Notes under the pieces: model-generated | The model's database searches: none | What the model saw: only the letters and a program-made list of their open reading frames with translations | Told to the model about the DNA's origin: nothing | Translations under genes and position numbers: made by a program | Assembly (NCBI GenBank): GCA_949987705.1 | Contig: OX465281.1 | Span: 179,442,516 to 179,506,515, forward strand | Origin: Thereva unica | Taxonomy: Eukaryota > Arthropoda > Insecta > Diptera > Therevidae | DNA length: 64,000 bases | Direction: 5' to 3' | Shown here: one piece after another, positions 12,225-20,700 of the stretch | Numbering within the stretch: the first letter of the stretch is position 1 | How the letters are laid out: each line of letters opens with the position of its first letter

Positions 12225-12309
12225 CAGCAAGCCGATGGTGGAGTGGGTAGAGCGTCGGATCCTCGGTTCAGCGGCGTGTAGCGTTGAAGGTGCGAGCCTG
12301 GTCGGGCAA
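12225..12309 (+). repeat. tRNA-like unit 2 (probable SINE head)
   Basis: A-box-like TGGAGTGGGTAGAGCG and B-box-like GGTGCGAGCCT (about 12289-12299), followed at once by T-rich sequence. The distance between the boxes is slightly longer than in a standard tRNA. Second of three such units in 500 bases. Confidence 0.45.
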
Positions 12310-12379
12310 CATTTTTGTTTTCTTTTTCTCTTTTTCTTCTTTCTGAAATGATTTATTAGCATATTAGTCAACCACCGAT

Positions 12380-12468
12380 AGTGTCTGCCATGGCGCAAGG
12401 GCTACGGAAAAGTCCTTCGTCTGTGGGGCTGCGGGTTCGATTCTTCGGCTCGCGGTGCTTTTTTTTGG
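12380..12468 (+). repeat. tRNA-like unit 3 (probable SINE head)
   Basis: A-box-like TGGCGCAAGGGCTACGG and B-box GGGTTCGATTC (12432-12442), then CGGTGC and a run of eight T. The B-box half and its downstream GGTCATAATAATTT tail recur at 54539-54650, showing that it is a dispersed family. Confidence 0.55.
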
Positions 12469-12681
12469 TCATAATAATTTATTTTTTATAATTTCCTTCG
12501 GGGAATTTTGTTTCATTTTTTTATGGCATATAGTAGCCGTTTTTTTTAATGAACTATATGGTTCTTTCATCGAGTTCATTAAAAAAAAGCTAAAACGACA
12601 AGGGAAATTTCATGTAGCGCCTACTTCGATGCTTAAAAATTTCAAAATAAAACGGAAGTTAAGTGTTATTTTTTGCACTGT

Positions 12682-14601
12682 TGTAATAGCATAATGGCGC
12701 GATAAAATACTGGGCGCCACTTATGCGAGGTATTACCCCCTTAGCCATAAGCCCGGAAAAGCATGACCAAGGAGTCAATACCATACATAAGAAATGAAAA
12801 AAAATTCCGGAACTCCTACGCCGGCCACACGGAGTTATCGAGCTCGCCGGAGGGGTCGTGGGGTGTGTGGCCGGGCCTTACCGCGGTTGGTTCACCACTT
12901 ACCTGTGCCTGGGCAATTTTGAATTCCACCTCCATCATTCTTCAGGCATAGCCTGAGCCGTGTCACTGTAGTTCGGTCCCTTGCCAGCTCATAGTATGGA
13001 TAACCACCAGCTGACAAGGAAAGGCACTACTTAAGACCCCTGAAAAGAAACGACATCCGCCCCAACCATTCCACAACAAAATTTAACACATGGCCATTCT
13101 ATTATTTATAATCATTTAATAATCCGAACAATCATCAAAACAAACCATACAATGAATAATTGACAACGCAAATCTCACAAGACAATAATTACAGGTCCTT
13201 GTCAGATATGATATTAAATTAAACGCTCAATTTCAACAAAATGAATATCTTATTATCATAGGTACATACGTCTGAACACTAAAGTAAAAAAAACGCGCAG
13301 TAATGGTACCAGTACTCCTCGCTTTTTACAACCAATATCACAAAAACACAAGTTTACTTACAGGGAGAACAAATGCCCAGAAAACCACAAAAAAAGATAG
13401 AAAAAAATATCACCAACAAGGAGCAAAATAAATTCATAAATAGATATAAATAAGATTTTAAAGTTTAAATACTAACTACGATTAAAATGATTATTATATA
13501 AATGCAATGAATTAAAGCAAGAACATTATTTGTATATTTTATTATAATGTATGTGGTGTGTTTTTTTCTTGTTTCTTGCAGCGGAACTGCAACTTAACTT
13601 TTGCGGCTTTGTCTACGAATTTACAGCAGTACGTCCAAAAAGATTTCTTCAGCGCCCCTGCTTTGGAATCTTTGCGAAATTATATGCAGGTAAACTTCAC
13701 CGACCAACAGAAAAACCTTTGGAATCAAAACTTTCTTCAAAAAACTTCCTTTGTATTTTGCCACAACGTTCCTCAAGCACCACTTCCAGAGGCCGCAAAA
13801 CACTCGAACACACACGCCTAGTGCGCATATGCGTTGACCAGAGGCGACAATGCACTTTGTATGTGCACTCGCAGGAGATCAACTTCACCTTAAATAAATC
13901 CTAACAAGCACCGCTTACCTCTACGAGCACCTTTACTAGATTCCTCCTCTAACCTTATTCGGACGTCAACAAGTGGGTTGCACTTCTTTACTGTATGTGC
14001 ACAGGAATGCACCGACCAAATTATTTCCCAGGCTGAATATAACTGCATCGGTTAACACATGGAACTGCACAGCCACACAAGTTAATAACTTTCTTCATTC
14101 AAGTTACTATTGCCTTCATTTTTGTCTTCATAACCACAACATGTAGATATAATTGAATGGTAAATATTTTTGCACTTTTTTTATACTTTTTATTCACTCG
14201 TCATCTTGATGGTGAGTGGATTCTCCTTGAAGAAAATATTCCTTTTTGAAGTGGTATTGATTTATAGAGGTGACTTCGCTCAACAATGATATAGATAGAT
14301 ATCTGTAAATCGTTTTATCTGAATTTCTGGCTATATGCCACCACTATTAGATTGCAGCACTTTTTACCGAATTCAAGAAATCAGAATTTTACCAAAAAAA
14401 ATTAAAAATAACTTCCTCTTCTGCCAAATATTTGTTTCCTTCTCCCATTTTTTTCGACCACCTTCAACTCTTCTTTTTTCCTCGCCTACTCTTTTCAAAT
14501 TTTCCCCTTTTCTACCAAGTGATTTTGAACAAAATTTCCCATTACAAGGTGATTTCAAAATAAATTGCCCAACCAAACTAAATTTTCAACCGACTGTTAC
14601 A
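12682..14601 (-). repeat. 3' LTR of the outer element (element sense)
   Basis: Starts TGTAATAGC, ends GACTGTTACA. Near-identical to 26728-28654 with scattered substitutions and small indels, clearly more diverged than the two LTRs of the nested BEL. The plus-strand 117-codon ORF in it is conserved only as LTR sequence and has no recognisable homology. Confidence 0.9.
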
Positions 14602-14675
14602 TACCCTCGGGTCCACAAGGCCGACTCGCGAGGCAGTGAGGAGCCGAAAAAACGGTCGCCGTAGGTCTAATATTT

Positions 14676-14744
14676 TGGCGCCAATGTGGGACTCGACTCA
14701 CGACCTGAGAATAGGAGTCTCATGTTCTAGTGAGCTAGCCGGGC
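14676..14744 (-). repeat. tRNA-Lys-like sequence with CCA end
   Basis: The minus strand reads GCCCGGCTAGCTCACTAGAA at its start, has ACATGAGACTCCTATTCTCA in the anticodon-arm position, and ends in CACATTGGCGCCA. This is close to insect tRNA-Lys(CUU) as I know it, but with a shortened D-loop, changed anticodon loop and a deletion in the acceptor 3' strand, and it includes the post-transcriptional CCA. It is not a functional tRNA gene. It lies about 75 bases from the 3' LTR of an element that is itself primed by tRNA-Lys. It may be a tRNA-derived SINE or a reverse-transcribed tRNA. Confidence 0.65.
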
Positions 14745-15219
14745 TTCAACACATGTAAAAGAGTAACTAGGAACGAAATTAAATGAGTGTTTACACAAAA
14801 TTTTGACCGTTGGACAGTCTGTAGATTCTCTCGGAAGAATATCTGGAAGTACAAGGATCCGGCGGAAGGCAATTCCATATTGTCCCCTTCCGGTTCCCAT
14901 AAGCTTTCAGATATTCTCGCCAGAACCAGTTTCCTCTCGTACCATGGAGTCAATCTCACGCAATCCCACATTGCAGGTGATTCACCCCAGTAGGACGATA
15001 GGCAACTAATTCGCCGAGGCACACCCACAGCCTGACCGAAAGATTATTAAAATAAAGAGGAAGGCTTGTTCCAGGAAATCAAGGACGTAAGTCTTTGGCG
15101 TGATATACACCTATGCTCTTACCGGCCAAATCGAATATAAGAGTTGTAAAGCAAAAACAGTCAAATCATTTCAATATGAAGGATATGGGAAAAGTTAACA
15201 CTTACACAGGTATATCCAT
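14745..15219 (-). other. 3' internal region of the outer LTR element
   Basis: In element sense this lies between the MIF4G gene and the 3' LTR once the nested BEL is removed. A minus-strand 97-codon frame (14735-15028) has no recognisable homology and overlaps the tRNA-like sequence, so I do not call it a gene. It ends with TCCAT (15215-15219), the BEL target duplication. Confidence 0.5.
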
Positions 15220-16752
15220 TGTTACGGCGTCACTTTCCTAATACCGATCAAAGACCAGGTATTAGGAGGTGATCGTCGTAATAATTAAAAAATAGATGAC
15301 GTATAGGATAGGTGCCGGCTGCTCTAAATAAAAGAGGCTTGGTTCGTTTAATACAAATATATTCTCTCCTAAATCTTACAAAATCTAATTAACTTTAACT
15401 TATTTTTATATGTCAATCTTTATTTAATTTCTTTACTCCAAATATTCTTAAACCTATTTTCCTTTCCCCTGTTGTTCTCCAGTCGCCTTGTGGATTCTCA
15501 GGTGGACTTCCTTCTAAATCCTTTTCGGCCTTGGTCTCCTCAGTATTTATTGTTTAGCCTTGTTGCTCGTGCTGGTTTATTTGCGAAGACGTTATATGTC
15601 CCAAATGAAACCTCGTGATTACGCGGAGTAATATCCAACGTAATCAATCTGCCAATTAATTCAATCTACCCTGGGCGAACTTTGATTGAACCTTAATTGA
15701 CTTTCAACTAGCACGTAAGTTTTTCAGCTACTATAAGGTCAATTTCGTAGTAGAAATTATCTCATATAATTTCTATTGACCTTGCCTGAGTTTCAATGTT
15801 GTAAAAGAAATTACCGCGAGTAAAAATCTACTTGAAACTCTATCTGTGGCCGTGTGTGACGTCTATATACTCAAAACAAATTCAATTCCGTAGAAGAAAT
15901 TATCCCATATAATTTCAATTGAATTTGTTCGAATCTCAATATCGTAGAAGAAATTATCTCGTATAATTTCAATTGAGATTCTAAAAATTTATCTAAATAA
16001 ATAAGTTCAATTTCGTAAAAGAAATTATCCAATATAATTTCTATTGAACTTATTTGAATTTCAATATTTAAAATAAATAAGCTCAATTTCGTAGTAGAAA
16101 TTATGCAATATAATTTCTATTGAACTTATTTGAATCCCAGTTTCGTAAAAGAAATTATTTCCTATAATTTCCACTGAAATTCTCTATCTCGTAGAATTAA
16201 TAAATTTAAACCGTCACCTGAAAAACTAACAACAATTATGTGGCTAAACTAACACAAAAGTCAGCGGCGAAAAACCAACCAACTATCTAAATTCCCTAAC
16301 AAACGATATTCGGAGAAAATCCTAAATATCGCCAGCTAACCTTCTCGGCGTAAAGTCCAAAGAAGATTAAAAATTCTGACCCATGGTCAATAGCTTTATC
16401 CAGCATCTTCTTCCTGGTGCTGGATGGTGGCGCTGGGTGGGAGAATTTTTCTTGCAGTTTTTTGCAAATTATTCATGCCGTTTTCCACATTCCATTTTTG
16501 TGGATCGTGTTTATACTGCGTTTACACGCTGTCAATTTTTGACACTAGTCTAATTGACATTTTTTTTGTTTTTATTTATTTTGAATATCGGAGGTAAGTA
16601 TGTTTTGTGTTTTTTATTATTAATTTTGTATTTTTAGGCATTTCTTTTAATTTAAGGAGCCTGCTGATAAACCTGGTTAAAAACAGGTAACTTTCTTTCA
16701 TTTATTTTTTAATTCATTTTTTAACAAGTATTTTGTTTTGCAGGTCAAAACA
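15220..16752 (-). repeat. BEL 3' LTR (element sense)
   Basis: Same length as the partner at 22936-24468. Differences seen include AGTAATATCC versus GGTAATATCC near 15617, TTATGCAATA versus TTATCCAATA in the sixth hairpin, and CTAGTCTAATTG versus CTAGTCAAATTG near 16550. Contains the hairpin array. Confidence 0.95.
15735..16185. repeat. Array of seven imperfect palindromes (hairpins) in the BEL LTR
   Basis: Units at about 15735-15783, 15788-15840, 15876-15928, 15931-15981, 15999-16055, 16076-16130 and 16136-16185. All but the second share a core of TTCGTARWAGAAATTAT, a short loop, and ATATAATTTC. The outer arms differ between units but stay complementary within each: AAGGTCAAT with ATTGACCTT, GAGTTTCAA with TTGAAACTC, ACAAATTCAAT with ATTGAATTTGT, GAATCTCAAT with ATTGAGATTC, AAATAAGTTCAAT with ATTGAACTTATTT. 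The last two units have one and two arm mismatches. The same array lies at 23451-23901 in the other LTR. Function unknown; the covariation implies that pairing, or dyad symmetry, is selected or is generated by the duplication process. Confidence 0.9.
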
Positions 16753-16764
16753 TTCTCCCCCCTT
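16753..16764 (-). promoter_or_regulatory. Polypurine tract of the nested BEL
   Basis: The minus strand reads AAGGGGGGAGAA immediately before the 3' LTR start TGTTTTGACC. This is the expected site and composition for priming plus-strand DNA synthesis. Confidence 0.85.
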
Positions 16765-16945
16765 GTTGATGGATCGCATCAACACAATTTATTTTGTGTA
16801 ATGAAACATATATTTTTATTTTTAGTTCAATTTTTAATGTTCATTTTTATTATATTTCTTCGTGTGTAGATTTGTTTAATTCAATAGATTTATTTTCTAA
16901 AATTCATGTTTTTATAGATCTTAACTTAATTACTACCTTTGATAT

Positions 16946-17671
16946 TCAGCTTTGGTCTGAGTAATTGTACCAGAACATCTTAGTGCCTTTTAATTTTAGT
17001 TTAACCATTCGATTGGGCCCTAATTTAACCGTATATCGCTGCCTCTTAAAATTACGGATTTTGTCGTAGGGTATTGATTGAAGTTGTGCATATGTAATCG
17101 TAAATGGTGTCCCATCCTGCGTCGTCATATGATACTTCTTGTTATCTAAACAAGAGGGTGCAGCGCTGGCGTTTGACACGGATTGCTCTTGTGCGGCTTC
17201 TCGCACAGCTGGTGCAAAATACGGGGGATCGTTTTCCGGTGTACAAACTGGAAGGTTTTTCCCAGGTGTGGTAGTAATCTCATTGGTAGATGCCTCCATG
17301 TCTGGTTCATTAACTTCTACTGAGTTGTCGTGTCCATCTTCCGGTGGAAAACCTGGAAGGTTTTTCCCAGGTGTGGTAGGAATGCCATTGACGAATGCCT
17401 CCAGAGGATCGTCTTCTATATCCGCTATTGGTTCGTCCACCTCAAGTGAACTGGCGGATAGATCATCTTCCGGTGAAAAACCAGGAAGATTTTTCCCGGG
17501 TGTGGGAGGTAAGTCCTCGTTGGACGCCGATGTATGTGGCGGAGTCCGTAAGTCCCACTCTCCATGGAAAGGGCTATCCCCTAATACCTCCTCGAGCTGC
17601 TCGTCATCGAGTGGGTAGAGCTCCAAATAATCGTCGAGCTCTTTGAACATAATTTCTTCATTAACCGACAT
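16946..17671 (-). CDS. Third ORF of the nested BEL: acidic protein with three TPGKNLPGF repeats
   Basis: A 241-codon ORF starting at ATG (17671), 119 bases downstream of the pol stop and about 190 bases before the 3' LTR. The N-terminus (residues 1-35) is very acidic. TPGKNLPGF occurs at residues 57-65 and 100-108 and TPGKNLPVC at 135-143, each followed by (S/P/T)PE(D/N). Residues about 180-241 form a compact basic domain rich in Lys, Arg, Tyr and Thr. There is no signal peptide, transmembrane segment or Cys pattern, so it is not a typical env although it sits in the env position. BEL/Pao elements usually encode only gag-pol or gag-pol-env. An acidic region joined to a basic C-terminal domain could suggest a nucleic-acid-binding regulator, but I do not recognise the family. 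A good splice acceptor lies just upstream (17708). Confidence 0.75.
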   Translation of the reverse strand: MSVNEEIMFKELDDYLELYPLDDEQLEEVLGDSPFHGEWDLRTPPHTSASNEDLPPTPGKNLPGFSPEDDLSASSLEVDEPIADIEDDPLEAFVNGIPTTPGKNLPGFPPEDGHDNSVEVNEPDMEASTNEITTTPGKNLPVCTPENDPPYFAPAVREAAQEQSVSNASAAPSCLDNKKYHMTTQDGTPFTITYAQLQSIPYDKIRNFKRQRYTVKLGPNRMVKLKLKGTKMFWYNYSDQS

Positions 17672-17707
17672 AATTGCTTGTTTTTTGTTTTCTTGTTTTT
17701 ATTAGCG

Positions 17708-17725
17708 CTGAAATAATAAACTTAG
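17708..17725 (-). promoter_or_regulatory. Candidate splice acceptor upstream of the third ORF
   Basis: The minus strand reads CTAAGTTTATTATTTCAG, a pyrimidine-rich tract ending in CAG, between the pol stop and the ATG of the third ORF. It could allow a spliced subgenomic mRNA, as used for env in some insect LTR elements. Inferred from sequence only; no donor was identified. Confidence 0.45.
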
Positions 17726-17790
17726 TGTTACTACGAGTTCATATGTCTTAACTTAAACATAGATTTGAACGGACGACATGTACACTTCAC

Positions 17791-20700
17791 TTAACATGCT
17801 GACATTGGACAAAGTTTGTTAATAGGTCTTTTGAAGGTGCTCGTGCTAGTTTTGACGGTGGCTACCCTCACTTGTCCATCTGCTCCAGGATGGGTTTCTA
17901 GTATCAGACCTAAGGGCCATTGACTAGGTTGCCTGTTGTTATCCATAATGATAACAACTTGCCCAACTTTCAAGTTGGTTTGTTTTGTTTTCCATTTTGT
18001 CCGTTGCTGTAATTGTAGTAGGTATTCGTTCGACCATTGCTTCCAAAAACGTTGAAGACTTTGTTGTATTTGTCTCCACCTGTCCGTGTATCCAATACTT
18101 TTTCCGGTTTCCTCTGGTTCCGGTATGGCCTTCATATGTCTGCCAATTAAGAAATGTCCAGGGGTAAGTATTTCCAGATTTGATGGATCTGCTGACAAAA
18201 GACACAATGGTCGGGAATTCAAACAGGATTCTATTTGGATGAGCAGCGTATTCAACTCCTCAAATGTTAGTATTTTATCACCCACAGCCCTTTTCAGGTG
18301 ATGTTTTACTCTTTTCACCCCTGCTTCCCAAAGCCCTCCAAAATGTGGGGCTGCAGGGGGATTAAAATGCCAATGTATTTCATTATTGGCTAACTCTGCT
18401 GCAGCTTCATTTGCTGCGCTTTTTATAGCCTTCCTTAATTGGCTTTGTATTTGTCTGTTGGCTCCAACGAAATTCGTGCCATTGTCCGAATATATGTTTC
18501 GGCACTGACCTCTGCGCCCCATGAATCTCCTCAGAGCCGCAAGAAATGCTTCAGTGGATAAGTCTGATGCTACCTCAATATGCATTGCTTTAGTCGTCAT
18601 GCATATAAAAATACAAAAGTATCCTTTGTATATCTTTGACCCCTTGTGCTTTGACATCTTTAAATCGTACGGTCCTGCGTAGTCTATGCCAACGTTCTCG
18701 AAGGGATGAGCTCTAGTCACCCTTGCACTGGGGAGGTCTCCCATTATCTGTTGGGGCTTCGATGCCCGATACCTTGTGCATTTCACACACTTGTAAATGC
18801 GTTCCTTCACGGCTGCCATTCCATTTATGATCCAAAATTGGTTACGAATATTCGTTAACACTAACGAAGCTCCACCATGCATCGTTACCTTATGATAATA
18901 ATCGATGATTATGTTGGTTATATGGTGCCTTCTTTGTAGAATTATCGGATGTCTTTGGTCATATTGTAAGTCGGAATTGTGCAACCTGCCCCCGACTCTC
19001 AATGTGCCATCATTGGCCAAAAACGGGTTCAAACCTTTCAGTGGGCTTTGCTTGTTAATGGCTCTCTCGGATTTCAAATCTTTATATTCGCTCGGGAACA
19101 TGGTTCTTTGTACCATTCGAACCAACTTCGTCCTCGCTTCGTTTATTTCTGCTGCTGAAATCTGCGAATCTCGTCGATGGTCTTTATTTTGCATGTTGTA
19201 TATAAATCGACAACAATATGCAATGACTCTCAACGTCTTAGTGTATGAAGAAAATTTCATCCACCACTCAATTTCTTCTGGTTCCATCATCATCATTGCC
19301 GTGGTCGAGGTTTTTGCTTCCATCTCGGTCTTGAAGTCTGTAGAGGTCTCCTTTGGCCACTTATGTTCCGGTTCCTGTAACCAGCTGGGCCAGTGCCACC
19401 ATAATTTGGCCTCATTTAATTTCTCTGGCATCATTCCTCTTGATGCTATGTCGGCTGGGTTCTCTTTCGTTCGAATATACCGCCAAGCCGTATTTGACGC
19501 ATTCTCGTGGATCTCCACTGTGCGATTCGCCACAAAGGTTTTCCACCTTCTTGGCAACCCTTGTAACCATGCAAGGACTACCTTTGAGTCTGTCCAACAT
19601 TGACTCTGTATTTCTTTCAGATTCATATCTTCCTTAATTTGTTTGATTAAACGACTCAGAAGTACGGCTCCGCATAATTCTAACCGAGGTAGTGTAATCG
19701 GTTTGATGGGAGCTACTCGTGTCTTTGCCATGAGCAAAGTTGTGGTGACGTCTCCTCTCTGGTTCGTAGTTCTCATGTACACCACTGCTGCATATGCTCT
19801 AGTTGAGGCGTCACAGAACCCAAGGAGTTGACACTCCTGCACGGTATTATCATGGCTGATCCATCGTGGCATCTTGATGGTTTGAATATACCGTAACTGC
19901 CCCTTGAATTCGGCCCATTCTTGCAGCGTTTCCTCTTCTACCTTGTCGTCCCAATCGCAGCGGGACATCCATAATTTCTGCATTATTAATTTGCCTAACA
20001 CCACACATGGTGCTATCCAGCCGAGCGGGTCGAACAGTTTAGCGACCTCAGATAAAATTTCCCTTTTCGTAGCCGCTATCTGCTTAAACTCTGATGGTTT
20101 TATCGCGTACGTAAAATAATCCTCTCCTGGATGCCAAAAAATACCTAGAGCTTTTACGCAATTATCTTCCTTTACCTGAAGGGGTAATTGCAGCTCACGA
20201 TCCTCTGCGGGAATTGTCTTTAACAAGTCTTCATGGTTCGCAGTCCATTTTCTTAAGTGGAACCCTCCTCGTTTTAGCAATCCATTCAACTCTATTTGTA
20301 GATCCCTGGCATCTTGTAAGGTGTCTGCCCCTGTTAATACGTCGTCTACGTAAAAATCGGTTAACGCGACTTCCGCTGCCTTAGGGTATTGATGTCGGTC
20401 GTCTTTTGCTAGTCGCTGTAGCGTTTTAATGGCGAGGTAAGGAGCGGACGTAGTTCCGAACGTCACGGTCTGCAGCTCGTATTCTTCTATTGGCATCGTT
20501 GGATTATCCCTCCACAAGATAGTTTGGTATCGTCGGTCGTTTGGATGAACGAGAATCATCCGGTACATTTTTTCAATATCGGCTGTCATATGACCCAAGT
20601 CCTTATATTCTTGTAGGCATTGCTGATATGGTTTCCTTAAGTCAGGCTTCTGTGCCAACTTATGTTCCACTTGTTTCAGCCTTGACAATGCTTGATTCCT

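Noticed and set aside
13551..13904. 117-codon ORF present in both outer LTRs
   Set aside because: It is duplicated only because the LTR is duplicated; no homology recognised, and it lies antisense to the element.
14676..14744. Functional tRNA-Lys gene on the minus strand
   Set aside because: D-loop shortened, anticodon loop altered, acceptor stem gapped and CCA encoded in DNA; consistent with a retro-copy.
15735..16185. CRISPR-like array (regular repeats with variable parts)
   Set aside because: The variable parts are the complementary arms of each palindrome, not spacers, and the array lies in an LTR of a eukaryotic retroelement.
16946..17671. Envelope gene of the nested BEL
   Set aside because: Position fits, but there is no signal peptide, transmembrane segment, cleavage site or Cys pattern.
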